Shown one piece after another: positions 1 to 12,421 of a stretch of 64,000 bases of DNA. The position numbers were made by a program, and so were the translations under genes. The notes under the pieces were generated by a model, which made no database searches, was not told the origin of the DNA, and worked only from the letters and a program-made list of their open reading frames with translations. Position 1 is the stretch's first letter. Each line of letters opens with the position of its first letter. This DNA is from Eudromia elegans (Eukaryota > Chordata > Aves > Tinamiformes > Tinamidae), in contig PTEX01000004.1 of the NCBI GenBank assembly GCA_003342815.1, forward strand, positions 6,498,490 to 6,562,489. Direction: 5' to 3'.

Positions 1-1805
1 TAAAATTTATAGATGACATGTTGTTTACCCTGGTTTTCTTAACTGAGCTCCTGGCAGAAGATTTTTTTACATAATCTATATCAATTTCAAAAATACTGAA
101 CATCCCAAGTCTGAAGTTAGAGTAAGCATCTGTGTGTGTGAACATCCCAAGTCTGAAGTTAGAGTAAGCATCTGTGTGTGTTATAGGATAGTCGCTTCTA
201 ATGTAGTGGTCAGGTGTATGTGTCGTAAACTTATTTGGTCCATTTTGTTGTAAATTATAAATAGTTAGATATATTAATTTGATCTGTTTCACTAACATCT
301 TAGTGCTGCTGGCCTGTTTCTGACACTAGCCCAACATGTATGGACAGATAGTTTTAACATGCTTATATCACTCTTATTTGAACAAATAGTTTGAAACATC
401 ATTTGAGGTTCAGGCCATCTAATTTCTTGAACTGTTTATGAAATACCGGAGTGCAATATTCTGCACTCAGAACGAAAGCTCAAAACGAGCTTTTAAAAGG
501 AGCCCTTTACAGCCTTCAAAAGAATCTTAGCATGTGATATTTTTCTACGTCTTTCATTCTGAATGCTCAGAAGAGCGTTCTTGTTTCAGAAGCTAGTCAC
601 TAGAAAAAAATAGTTGAGAAGGCACATTTTTTTAAGTCAGNGCTTTGAGCATTCTGCTGAATCTCTGCAGTAACAAAGGAGGAACTCATATGCCTTATGC
701 ATATAGTAAAGTGCTATTTCTATCTGAGAAACTTTTCTTTTTAACAATAGGGAGTGTGTGGGAGGATAAAAAAACATGAAAAAAGTATCTTTAAGAAACC
801 ATTCACATTTGTCTATTCTTTTGCATTGACATCATCATCCTTCCTGCCCCAATATAGCTGGTATCTCTGAAGTTGTATTTTGCAGTTACTATAAGCTGAC
901 ACTTTTTTTCTCATGGAAAGTGTAAGCCTATTTCTCCCTGACAAAGCAGTTAGTCTTTTTTTGTGTATTGTATGCCTGTAGGCACACTTTGTTGTTTGTT
1001 TCAATCATAATCATAATTTTTGCCAAGTCTTTTCCTTGACAACTGAGGTCAAACCCTCTAAGTATTTTTGTGGATGACACAGCCACTGTTGGCAGCAGAT
1101 CCCATCAGTTTCTCTTAACTTACCACTTGCTACATATGTGTTCTTTGTGAACTAAACAAAAGTAGAAGAGCTCCAAAAGAACTGCCCTATGCATTCTCCT
1201 CTATACTGATCTGATTTCTTCTCACAAATAGGCTCTGAATGAAGGCTAAAGAAATAGCATAACCTTGAGTCTATAGAAGTCAGGGGAAAGGCCATACTTT
1301 AAATGTTTTATCCTAACTGCTTCATATTCTTGATCACCAAGTCCTGTGCCTGTGTCCTTTCATATTTCATAATTAGAATAAAATTCATGATTCACACTTA
1401 AATATTCTACTTGTGTGTTTGGTGAGGAAAACAGCTTACAATATTTTCTATTGTGGATATAAGCAGTCTAATCTTGTTTCTGCTTTTAATTATGTTATAC
1501 AAAACACTGTAAATCTACTTTAATACAATTCATTGTAAATTCTAACAATTTGCCTTCACACGGAGGTAATTAGTTGGTTTAATTTCATGTAGAAGCACTG
1601 TGCAGATAACCAGTATATATACCTTAATAGTCTGCAGTAGGACCTATAAATCTACATCTGAAGCAATGGTGAAACTGAAGTATGGTACAAGTGCTCTAAG
1701 AAACTTTATTCTCCTGTTATTTTGTCCTTTTTGATGACAGTTTTGATCCTAAGTGTGTGAGGGACATTGGGGAATGTTAATACACTTCTGTGAAATCTTT
1801 TGTAG
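1..1805 (+). other. DTD2: DTD2 intron 1 (partial, 3' part)
   Basis: AT-rich non-coding sequence upstream of the first DTD2 exon visible here. It ends in an acceptor (ttttgtag) at 1805. No GC-rich first exon is present, so DTD2 exon 1 and its promoter must lie upstream of position 1. The only structure I see is a perfect 42-bp tandem duplication at 98-181. Position 641 is N. Confidence 0.75.
98..181. repeat. Perfect 42-bp tandem duplication
   Basis: Two identical 42-base units, beginning gaacatcccaag and ending in a short TG run, sit head to tail at 98-139 and 140-181. The identity shows a recent duplication or an assembly duplication. The TG run at the unit end suggests slippage. Confidence 0.9.
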
Positions 1806-1875
1806 ATCCAGAGAGGGCTTGTTATCTACATATGTTTCTTCAAAGGTGCTGATGAAGATCTTGTTCCAAAAATTG
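1806..1875 (+). CDS. DTD2: DTD2 coding exon (second), D-aminoacyl-tRNA deacylase 2
   Basis: This 70-nt exon reads in frame as [19 protein letters not shown] followed by VPKI plus one base. It lies between the acceptor ttttgtag and the donor g|gtatga. It joins the next exon to give KIVNMLLNV, with no frame break. The [12 protein letters not shown] stretch is a core strand-and-loop segment of the DTD fold and is near-identical to the vertebrate DTD2 sequence I know. About 37 N-terminal residues encoded by exon 1 are outside the window, judging by the usual length of about 168 residues. It is too short to be found by ORF length alone. Confidence 0.93.
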
Positions 1876-3768
1876 GTATGATATATTCTTCCTTACAAAT
1901 TCTTGTATTGTTTAAAGGAGAATTAAAAAGTGACTAAAGAGGAGAAGGCAGCAACTGCTTGGATTAAAAGAAGTCAAAGTGTTCATATAGCATTTTTCCA
2001 AATCAAACAGCTGTCTGAAAGAGTTTGTCTTCTGTTGCAGTTTTCATCTCTCTGTCCTTTTGCTAATGTTTGATCTGCTGTGAAGTCAGTTAACACTGAA
2101 TGTTTGTGGCAACATTCAAGGAAATGCAGAAAATGTTGCACCAATTCTCTGGCTTATATATATCAGGCAATAGTTTCAGTTCAAGACAGAGCTCAATGTA
2201 AGGAAACGTACTTTCAAGTAGTTTATGACTTGATTTAGGAGATACTTTAATTTTGATCTTGCTGTATGTGCAGTATTTGGAAAACTAGAGCCAGCAGAGA
2301 GAACTGGGTGGATAATTAGTGTCCTTCTTGTCTTGTTTCATACATGCTATCTGTACTGTTAGTCATTTAAATGCAATTTTTCACATCAAAAGTAATCAGG
2401 AGCATCTGCAGTTCTTCCCAGCACCCATTTTAATATTTACATCAAAATGGAGAAGATGTTGTGAATAAGGCTAAATGGTCATGATTTTTTCTCAGCCTTC
2501 ATCCCATGTGATTTTGTAATTTTGGTTTTATTTCTTTCTTCTCTTTCTATCTGTCAGCAATGCTGGATCACATGGAGAAACTCAGTAATCTCATGTATTC
2601 AGCACAAAAGATCCCACAATAGTATGCTTGCTTTCTGGGGGGAGTTTGTTGATCTGAGTTTCACTAAGTCTTTTTTACAACTACTTGCTGGGACCAGGAG
2701 AAAGACCTAGCAAGGCATAAGCACGGGTGCTGCTGCAGGTGCTGAGAGGAGCTCTCATGGGTTGCATCAGTCTTAGAAGGCACAGTTTTTGCGATGTTAA
2801 ACTACCTTGAAATTTTGGGGTGTATTTAAAACAACCTGGTAGGAAAGTTGATGTTGTGCTTGCAAGAGTTCCTTGGGAATATTACTTGAGAGTAATAACC
2901 TGTCAGCTGCAAGAGAGCTGAAATAGGAGACAGAGCTTTCATTTCTGCCCTAGTAGGAGATTCATCCACTACCACCATTAACTATCTTAAGGGATATTTT
3001 TCCTAAATATATTTTGAACATGGAGTTTTACATTGCTTCTAAATTGTTACTTTTTGTCTCAAACAATATTCTTCTGTTAAACTTAATTGGATTTAGAGTG
3101 AGATCTCTGACCTTTATCTTTCCCTTGTCTCTCAGAAGAAAAGCTGAGACCTGCACATTGCTAAGTGTAATTCTGCAGGGTGCTCCAGTTCAGACCAAGC
3201 TGCTGAACCTGCATTGCTGTCCATACTGTCCACTTTGCTTCAGCAGAATCTTTTGGGGTTTTGACATTGGTACAGTTATAAATAGAATTAAAAGAAATCC
3301 AAAATAGAAACTTCCTCAAAGTGTATTAAAGATTTCGCTACCTTCTATCTTATATAATGAGTCTGATGCTCATACAAGCAGCAGCAATTGGACCACAAGT
3401 AGTCAGGCTTTTAAGTTTCTATGGGGAGCTTGTGTGGGAATTGAGAATTTTAGTTGGCTAACCATTTCCCCCACAAAACAACTGTTTAGACTTATTATAT
3501 TAATTTCATCTTTCACATTCTTCACAATATTCAGAAATCTGAATCTGATAATATTGACTGCCCATGTTTTCTCTCACTAAAATCTGCCACTTTACAAATG
3601 TTTTATACTCAGTAATTTGATTATTAGAGTTCAGGTAAAGAAATGAACTAGCAAAATACCTTAAATGTTTTATTAAATGACTTGTCACACAATTCTCAAA
3701 TCTTGCTTTNTTATCATGTCATGTTTAATTTTTTGTTACACTAATTCTTGTTTTATTTTTATTTGCAG
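1876..3768 (+). other. DTD2: DTD2 intron 2
   Basis: This 1.9 kb AT-rich intron runs from gtatga to atttgcag. It contains chance ORFs (2522-2710, 3014-3307) with no recognisable protein features and an N at 3710. I see no repeat family or RNA gene in it. Confidence 0.8.
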
Positions 3769-4094
3769 TCAATATGCTGCTGAATGTTCAGTTAAGTGAA
3801 AATGAAAGTGGCAAGTACGTTTCTGTTCTTGATTTGCCAGGCAATGTACTAATCATACCGCAAGCTACACTAGGTGGTAAGCCAAAAGGAAAAAGGATGC
3901 AGTACCATACCAACATTGAAAAAGAAAAAGGGTTTGAACTTTATTCTCAATTTGTGACTCTGTGTGAGAAAGAAATGGCTGCCAATGCCAAATGCATGGA
4001 AGCAGGTGTTTTGGTTAAGCATGGCACATATGGAAACAGACAGGTGTTAAACCTGGATACTAATGGACCTTTCAGTCATCTGATTGAATTTTGA
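3769..4094 (+). CDS. DTD2: DTD2 terminal coding exon, D-aminoacyl-tRNA deacylase 2
   Basis: DTD2 (Animalia-specific tRNA deacylase, ATD) is a cytosolic proofreading hydrolase of the DTD fold. Published work describes it clearing wrongly attached amino acids from tRNA, notably L-alanine from tRNA-Thr species with a G4-U69 pair. This exon supplies the last 108 or so residues. It carries both family signatures: PQATLGG near its start (the counterpart of SQFTL in DTD1) and TNGPFSH just before the C-terminus, which holds the Gly-Pro pair that reads the substrate chirality. The protein ends HLIEF with stop TGA at 4092-4094. The ATG at 3774 is internal: the exon begins five bases earlier and completes a split Val codon from the previous exon. 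The catalytic motifs are intact, so the gene looks functional. Confidence 0.96.
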
Positions 4095-4098
4095 AAAA

Positions 4099-4104
4099 AA
4101 TAAA
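4099..4104 (+). terminator. DTD2: Poly(A) signal AATAAA four bases after the DTD2 stop
   Basis: A canonical AATAAA begins four bases beyond the TGA. It is followed by a T/GT-rich stretch (about 4105-4145) that could serve as the downstream element. If used, the 3' UTR would be only about 20-40 nt. A second AATAAA lies at 4227-4232. Confidence 0.6.
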
Positions 4105-4226
4105 TGTTGTTTTGGATACAGTGTTCGTATTGCTTTTTATTTCTAAGCCTTAATGCATCTAAGGGGGTTGGGTAGTACAGTATAAGAAAGACTGTTTCAC
4201 TTACTTTTACTGGTGTCACCAGTTAC

Positions 4227-4232
4227 AATAAA
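4227..4232 (+). terminator. DTD2: Second candidate DTD2 poly(A) signal
   Basis: AATAAA in the context acaataaatatg, about 135 nt after the stop codon. This would give a more ordinary but still short 3' UTR. Nothing in the sequence alone decides between the two sites. Confidence 0.45.
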
Positions 4233-5568
4233 TATGAAGATCTGAAAACAGTTTGAACTATTTTGTGATAATGAGCGCTTTACATCCATCTTAATGTGAA
4301 ATATTACCAAAATAATTAAGATTCATCCAATGAAAACATTTAACACAGAATTTTTTAAATAATCTTGTATTGGGGGTATTGCCTATATTGTTTTAAAATA
4401 ATGACGGGTATTGCATGTAAAGCACAATTGGGGAAGTTAAGTTCATAGATAAAATGCTATGTGTACGATTCTGTGGTCCCTGAATTCTTGGTTTTTTTTG
4501 TCTTTTTATTTTCATCTCTAAATTAGAAATACGTATTTCTACCTCACAAAAATACTGGAAGTAAAATTGGAATTCACTGGAAATGAATTTTTAACCTCTC
4601 AGTAAGTGCTATATATACTGGTTGTCTCCCACATGGGAGTTTCCAGGAGTGGGCTGCTTTTAGGTGGTACTGGGATTGAACACAGCATATACCTCCATTC
4701 CAGGGGCCTTGAGAAAGAAGTAGTGAGGCATGTTAGAGACTGAAGTTACCCAATTGCTTTCTGGAATTTGCACTGTTTCCCCTCTTGTGTACTACTGGCT
4801 GCTTGCTCTTACTTAGTCAATATTCTGTTTTTCCTTGTCTTGTTGAATATTCATTTGTTTCATAACATAGCTTCAGGAAAAGTACTAAAATACAAAAAAA
4901 AAAAAGGTATGATATAGGCTGTCATATCACCTTTTTTTCTGCCTGAATTCCTTCCCTCCACCTTTCTACTGAGTCTGTAAAGCAGACTAGTTTATATCCC
5001 TTATATATCATGACAAGGCCAGAGCAGAGACAATTTCACATGTTTCTATCTTCTGATAGAAGGTGCTGCTAGACAACAAAAGAGCTGGGTCATGTGTCCT
5101 ACAGTTTATGGTAAGTCTTANGTTTTTATGTGAAGTAATAGGCTGGTTTATACTTCCTAATATAAGCTTAAATTGTGAATCAATATTTACAAATACCTTG
5201 CCACTATTTTTAATCAAGTTAGATGTGCAATCTGCAGGCTCAAAGTACATAATGAGTCACACTTTGAATAGATAAAAAGGTTCTTAGTTTTGCTGCAGAG
5301 AATAATAGTTTTTTTTGTATTACCATAATATGCAGTTAGTAATTATGAAATACTTAAGAATGCTGAATTCCTGGCAATTGGTGTTCTTTTAGCTGAAAGA
5401 AAAGCTATTTACATAAATGGTCTGGAAATAGTATTTAGGTCCCAAATTACATATTTATTCATTAATAATTGACATCTTTGACATGCAATGTGAATTATGA
5501 GCCAAGTTCTTAATAGAGACATGTAAATAAGAGTTATTAACATCAGGACAATCTTATAAATTTTTCCG

Positions 5569-5648
5569 GTGTGTGTGTGTGGGTTTTTTTTGGTTTTTTT
5601 TTGGTTTTTTTGTTTGTTTGTTGTTTTGTTTTGTTTTTGTTTTTGTTT
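5569..5648. repeat. GT/T-rich low-complexity tract
   Basis: A (GT)n run passes into GGTTTTTTTT blocks and then GTTT/GTTTT units. This is simple-sequence DNA. Confidence 0.85.
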
Positions 5649-8600
5649 ACTTGAGAGGCAGGGAGGGAACCTTTATGTTGTGGATCCCATCCTAAAATAT
5701 CCAGATTAATACCACTGCTCACTGACCTTATGTGAGTTGCAGATAGTCAGCAGATATTGAGCACTAATCTTCTGAGGCCTAACAGAAAATCTGTAGGGCT
5801 TCTCCCTGCCCTCCACCAATTCTCTTTATTTCAAAGGTTCTATAGATGCAGAAAAAGGATGAGGTTGAAGTTGGTGTAAAACAGAGCCTTCAAAGTGATT
5901 TCTGCCTTGAATTGATGTCACTTAAAAAAAAAAGAGGTTCTTTTTTAAAGATGTCTTGTCATAAGAACTACTGAAATAGGACTCTTAATTTTCTATAAAT
6001 ATAGGATGACGTCTTTGGATATTTATCAGCGTTACATTTTTTTATCTATTTTGAGTTACAGATTTCTGCAGTCTTTTGCTACAGTGAAAACTGACAGCTC
6101 ATTGAGTGATGTGTCCTTTGTTCTGCGTTATTTACATTTATTATTGATTTGTGATCCATTTACTGAAGGAAACCATCATAACATGGTGGACCATACTGAT
6201 GAAAAATTGATTAAAATAATTTTTCAGAGCCAAATGCTGATATTTCTGACACGAGTATACGCCTTAAGCTATGAGATAACACTGCTTTAGAAAGTTTTTA
6301 TTCTATAACTAAACTAAAGCTCAGATAATTATCCTCTTCTACATTTAGAGATTATCTTGTAGATGACATGCAGTATTCAGAGTACCTTGAAATAGTTAAA
6401 AAAAACCCCAAGTGTCTCTCTTGCTTGTATAGTCTTATGAAATCTTAGAGGTAACTACCTCTCACACAATAATTCTTAGTCCAGGTCTTCTATAACTCCT
6501 CTGCAGTGTGTACACACCCAGTGAACATGCATGGACTGTGGACTGTGCTCATAAAACTAACGATTTCGGGTGCAATAGCTTATGGTCTGGTCTGCAGTAC
6601 TCCTGCTTCCTTCCCATGTCCTTCATGGCCATCTTTACCTTTGTTACATAGAGTATGCAATATGCAAATATTAATCTAAAATTGCAGGGCAATAAACATC
6701 TCTTCTTACACTTCCTCTCTGAAAATCTTTTGCATGGCGAGTTTGTGTTCACCAAAGTACAATTTAAATAACATTTTTCTTTTGTGTAATATTTTACTCC
6801 TGCTGTCCATGCAAAACTCTCTAAATATGTAGCATTTTATCTGAATATCNTAAGCAGGTGTCTGCCAACTCAATTTCTTCCATAACTGACCTGCATTGCT
6901 CTTTTAAATGGAATGGATATGCAAATGTCCATCCAAGTTTGAAAACTTAGTTTTTGTGATCTTCAAATGAGACACATTGGCCTTGCATTATCATATTTTT
7001 TTGCAATATGTACTGTGGCTGTATGACACTGTGAAGTCCAGTAATATAGTATTGTTAGTAACAAGCCACAGGTTTGTCCTGACTTTGCAAGGCTCACAAC
7101 TGAGGCTTGTCAGATTTGATTTGAACTTTTTCTTGATTTGACCTCCTGGATCCTTGGTTTTAGCTGTTTTAGTTCTAATATTTTTTTTTTAAGGACAGGA
7201 AACTATGGCTAATAATATGTTTCTCTTAGTTTGTGTGGTATAACCACAGTTTTTATATAGTAACAAGTATTATGTAAAATAGGATATTCATCCTTTATGA
7301 TTAGAACAAGATATTTAATATTATAGTGTAAAGAAATGACAGGTCTGTTTCTTCTTTTGAAAAGAGAAGGCACAAGGTACAGTATAGAGGAGGACTGGCA
7401 TGGGGTAAGAGATGCCAGCTCAAGCTGGCATTGGAGACTCCAAGGTTAGATACCAATCACCAGTGGTCAAGTAAAAAAAATTTCAGACTTGGTGCTAGAT
7501 AAAGACAAGTATTTTTCTTTTTACCCACGCCAAGATTTTGTATGTAATCACTGCAGGCTGTTGCTTACTGATTGTGAGATGACATCTACTTGATAGCCTA
7601 TTGGATATTTGCCTGTTTCTGCAGTGTCTTTGATAGGGTGTTTCAGTGTAACTGTGATACTTGGTCTTGCTTAGCACAAAAAGATTTTTTTTCTGATCTA
7701 ATTCCAGGCAACCTGCTTAGTCGCTTCGGTCTAGGCTGAGGCACTCACCTATCATACAAAAATAGCTTCTTTAGAGACAGTGGTTCAGATCTCTTCATTT
7801 TCCGTTATTTTCTGGTTTTAGTCTCTAACATTCCCATTTCTATATAGTGGCTTCTGTGAAAATGTTGTGTATCTGTTCTGAAGCTAGAGTGAAACATGAC
7901 CAAGTGGTAGAGCAGCCTTGGGAAATCCACCACTTGGTTGTCTGAGGTCTGTCATCAACCTCTTATGTCACTGACTTCTTCATTTCTCAGTTATCTAATG
8001 TAGGTATCTGTAGCATATCACTTGGGCATATTCAGGAAAACCAAGACTTGCTCTGTTAGTCCATTGCCTAGCACACTGAAACCAGTCTCTAGATCCATAA
8101 CCTGCTTTGTCTTGGTAATTGGAATCACAGTAAAAACAGAAAACTGAGCTGCTGCTCTCAAGCTTAGCATTGGGTAGAGATTGCTCAAAATCTGAGACTT
8201 CCCAATTCAGGGAATTGGGAGAGAAGAACAAAAACAAACAAACAAAAATACTCAGCAGTTAGAATACATACTATTCAGGCGACTGCAAATTTTCTATTTT
8301 AACCAGCACTGCCTACTAGTCCAATTATTGCCTGTATGTGGCTTCAGGCAAAGCAATTTTTCTGCTCTATTTTTTCCAACTGTAAGATGCAACTAGAATG
8401 AAAAGCAAGAAAAAGGGTTTTAAAATCACTGCNTTTTTTTTTCCCCCCCATTAAAAGCAGAAAATCACCCTTATTGTTTGCTTTGGAATGCAGGGGCTGG
8501 AGCTGCATGAGTTTTATTTCTACTGTCTTTTACCTTAGCTTCTGCCTCACAAATATGTCTTGAGCTTATGTCCAGAGACATCTTTGAGTACCTCAAATGA

Positions 8601-8877
8601 ACAGGGTTATATCACTACAATATAATAATCTACTATTTCTATACTTGGAATGATATACACGGTAGGGAAAAAGAAACATGGTATTTCTATTACTCTTCTA
8701 GTTCATATAAATTTGGGCGTTGCTTTACTGTAAATTAAAAATTAAATGTATTTGCCTGTGTGTCACAATGTGCTCTGTTAGGTCAATACATAATAAAATG
8801 TGCAGGAGTTTAAGCCATTTAGATGTGCTGCATTAGGAAAGGGATTGCAAATTTTTTTTTCCAAAGCTATGTTTGCT

Positions 8878-9053
8878 GTGAGGACGACTGAGCACTGCAA
8901 CAGGTTGCCCAGGGCTGTTGTGGAATCTCCTTCCTAGGATTCAGGAAAACTGGACAGGGCCTTGGGCAGTCTGCTTTATGTGACCTTGCTTGGGCGGAGA
9001 GGACTTCAACTAGAGAATCTTAAGATATCCCTTCCAACCATTCTGTGATGATA
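8878..9053 (+). mobile_element. CR1 LINE, truncated 3' end
   Basis: The stretch contains the usual sauropsid CR1 3'-UTR phrases in order: caggttgcccaggg, tggaatctccttcct, a tggac / gaccttgcttg segment, and cccttccaaccattctgtga at the 3' end. It is 5'-truncated, as most CR1 copies are, and carries many substitutions, so it is an old fragment on the + strand. No open reading frame remains. Confidence 0.85.
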
Positions 9054-11062
9054 AGGAGTTCCTTTCATTTGCTGTATTATTGCTTTAAAACACACCCCTA
9101 GTCCTGAGATCTTTACTGAATTCGAATTCCTGCTGAATTCAAAGGAATACCTTCTTTCCTGTTGCAGTAGAGTCACTGAGGTACACAGAGCTATAAATAA
9201 GAAATTTTTTTTAGCTCAGAGGCATAAACACTGCATGTACAGTGACAATTAAGTACAACTGAATTGTCTGACAGATCTGATTCATGCTCTAAATCAGTCA
9301 ACTCCACCAAAATAGGCTAATGAGAAGACTAATCAGTAGTTCTGTGCTTTGCAATTATTTGCCAGTTGCTTATTTTATTAACTGATTTACCATTTAAGCT
9401 CAGTCAGTGCTAATGGGGGAAGAGGTAAATTAATTAATACATGNTGAATGTTGAATTAATCCACTTCATTCTATATGGAACAGAACACTATAAACTTGCA
9501 TACAAGAATATATCTTTATTTCCGAATGATGACAGTCAAGACAAAATGGTGTGTTATTAATGAGGCAAATGCTAATTTGAATCAGCACATGGTTAACACT
9601 GAGCAGTCTAGGGAAATAAGATCATATAGCTGAGAGTTGTAGTTTAGTTATACTTTATTCCAATAAATGCCATGGATTCTTGCCCTCATCAACATTACTA
9701 CCACAAAGCATGCCAAAAGCTGAGGTAAACTCATGGGTGGAAGAGGCACTCAGCTTTAGTATTTTTTTTAAACTAATTAGTATCAATTTGGCATTAAAAC
9801 AGCATTACCGGTAGCCAGTCTCATTTTGGGGGTTAGCCAAGATGAGTGTTGGGGGGAAAAAAATGGGAAACTATGTTACTGAATTTTGTCTTTGCCTATA
9901 TAACATTTCCTATTATGAGGTATTAATTTTGAGTAGTATCTGTCACCACAACAGACTGAGTAAGAGTAATAACAACAACCATTTTCAAAAGATATTCTGC
10001 ATCTCATTTGGTTCATTTCTGAGCTAACTACTGCCAGCCTCTCAAATGAAAATATTACTAGGGTCTTTCTATTACTCTGTAAATGTCAGGAAGAGTTCCT
10101 CTTGTTTTCTGGAGTTTATTATTGGGAACGTCATAGCACCAACTGTCTCTGAATATAAATTGTTTACTTGACCTTTCTCACCAGATGAATGGCAGACCGC
10201 CTCATTCTGAGCAACAGCAACTCATCTGATCACAATGAGGTTAACTGAGCAAGTAACGCTTTTCCACAGGGATGTACATGGCTTTCAATACTGAGAGTTA
10301 ACGCTTTTATACCAGTAGAGGTTTGTAAAGCTTATTTTTATGAAATGAACTATTTCTGCACTGTATGTATGAGACATTTATGCCTTTATTCATTATGTAT
10401 GCTCCATTGCCACATATATTTTCACATTCCTTTTGTAAAGAGTCACTACAGCAGTACTCATACTACCACATCACAGGCAACTTAGTAAAATTGAAGCAAA
10501 GATGTCCATATACGGTAAGGCAGACTGGTACTCTTCTATGTGTAACCAAGAAATAAGAGGTTCTGTGTAAATGCATTTTGAAATATATTTTACTGGTATG
10601 AACTACGCAACTGGGTATAGATGTTTTTAGAATGACACTGTATGTAAATTTTGCATAGCAAGTTTATTTTTGAAGATGAATTTACTAGCTTATATAAGGG
10701 CTAGGCACAATTTCAGCCTTTACATTTACATACCCTAGGCACTATTCCCTCCTCACAAAGGTTTGCACCACTTCAAAGAATATGGCCCCAGGGCAGTTGG
10801 TTTGTGGACGGAAACACTAATTTTCCAGTCTATGGTTTAACCAGTGTTGTACTTTTGGTATGATAAGATAATCCTTAAAATTTATTATCGAGTCAAACCT
10901 AGCTGTTGTTTCCAGAAGGCATTATTTCTTCATCAGCATTCTGCCAGCAGCTGAGGTAGCACAAATAAACTTTCAGTACCATCTGAATGAATATTCCTAA
11001 CAGAAAACAGACCTGATGTGTGTCTGCCAGTTTGCTCTACTAGGTGAGCTGACAGAATGGGA

Positions 11063-11074
11063 GGGGGGGGGGGG
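11063..11074. repeat. G12 homopolymer followed by A7
   Basis: Twelve consecutive G, then a run of A and a short CA repeat. It is low complexity, and its length is likely to be uncertain in the assembly. Confidence 0.8.
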
Positions 11075-12027
11075 AAAAAAACACACACCAAAAAAGACTG
11101 GACAACAAGGACTGGATCAACAAGGCAGAAAGGCTCATGTGTGCTTGTTTACTCTTAGGCAAAAGCTGTATAGAGCTATTTTTTCATGTAAGATGGTACT
11201 TCAGCTTTGAAGATAGAATTCAGAAAATTCCCCAAACAAAACATTTTTTTCATAATCAATTAATTCCACTTAGAAAAGCTCCAAGGATGAAAGTTATTCC
11301 ATGTGATGATGTAGTAAAACCCTCCAATATGAATGCCTCTACAGAACAACAAAGCATAGGAGAAATGTACAAGATTCTCTCTCTGACTAAAAAGTTAAGA
11401 CAGAATGAGTCAGTAACTGGGGATAGGGTCTTACTTTGGAATCAAAGTTGAGATTGGTGAGATCAAATTATGCAAGTGCTGGATTTGACAAATGAGTAAG
11501 ATTATAAACTACGGGATATCATGGCAACTGTCTGCAGGAGTCGTGACAGATTTAGATCAGAACAAGTTATAAATCCCAGTGATATCAAATAAGCTCCCCA
11601 AGTTTTTTTTTCCCCTCACACAGCGACCTAGTTGCTCCTTCCTGCTGCATCCCAATTTTCCTCTCGAGAGGGTAAGGGTTGGTAGTCCTGGGGGCCAAGC
11701 AGGGGCCTCCAGGGGAGCACATATCCTGCTGCAAGGCCCCCCTGCACTAGCTGCTCCTCTTGAAACCACTTTGATAGCCTTGTGCTATGCTACTTTTTGC
11801 TGCAATCTTATGATGCTAAATAAATAGGATAATCGTTCTCAGGCGAACCTCTCCAAAGCCATTAAGCTACTCCCTCCCCAATTCACCTATCCCTGGGGTG
11901 CTATGCTGGCTCCCGAGCCTCAGGCTCGCATGGTGGGAATATGGCTCCACCTCAGGGACTTCATCTATCTTCTCTGGCCACCGCGGCACCTTTCCGCGGG
12001 GCTGCGGCTCTGCCGAGCTCGGGCGCC

Positions 12028-12130
12028 GAGGAGTGACCGTTGGCGTCGCGGGCCCTTGGCCGTTAACACCAAGGAGCGGCCGTTGGTGGCGCGGGCCTTT
12101 GGCGCCGAGGAGCGGCCGTTGGCGCGGGCC
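12028..12130. repeat. CpG-rich minisatellite, about three units
   Basis: The phrase gaggagcggccgttgg, followed by a GC-rich spacer ending gcgggcc, recurs imperfectly starting at 12028, 12071 and 12107 (spacing 43 and 36 bases). The array points into the gap that begins at 12167, so the true copy number is unknown. Confidence 0.7.
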
Positions 12131-12166
12131 GCGCGGCAGGGGGTGCTGGCGCGGGGGAGCGGCGCC

Positions 12167-12421
12167 NNNNNNNNNNNNNNNNNNNNNNNNNNNNNNNNNN
12201 NNNNNNNNNNNNNNNNNNNNNNNNNNNNNNNNNNNNNNNNNNNNNNNNNNNNNNNNNNNNNNNNNNNNNNNNNNNNNNNNNNNNNNNNNNNNNNNNNNNN
12301 NNNNNNNNNNNNNNNNNNNNNNNNNNNNNNNNNNNNNNNNNNNNNNNNNNNNNNNNNNNNNNNNNNNNNNNNNNNNNNNNNNNNNNNNNNNNNNNNNNNN
12401 NNNNNNNNNNNNNNNNNNNNN
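12167..12421. other. Assembly gap of 255 N
   Basis: A run of N inside the CpG island. GC-rich bird promoters are often lost in short-read assemblies. The gap probably hides part of the HEATR5A promoter or first exon. Confidence 0.97.

Larger units (their letters stand above)
4233..11940. other. Intergenic region between DTD2 and HEATR5A
   Basis: About 7.7 kb of AT-rich sequence without a supportable gene. It holds a GT/T-rich low-complexity tract (5569-5648), a CR1 3' end (8878-9053), a run of 12 G (11063-11074), and Ns at 5121, 6850, 8433 and 9444. The open frames here (for example 6006-6290 and 11137-11451) show no recognisable domain, no splice support and no codon bias that I can see. 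Confidence 0.7.

Noticed and set aside
3774..4094. A complete 106-residue protein starting at ATG 3774
   Set aside because: The ATG is inside a spliced exon. A good acceptor lies five bases upstream and the preceding exon (1806-1875) supplies family-conserved residues in frame.
7890..8400. Short phrases reminiscent of MIR-type SINEs (for example ttcttcatttctcag)
   Set aside because: The similarity is limited to a few short words and I cannot align a full element by eye.
11137..11451. 104-residue open frame upstream of the CpG island
   Set aside because: The peptide is not recognisable, has no promoter or splice support, and lies in intergenic DNA next to low-complexity sequence.
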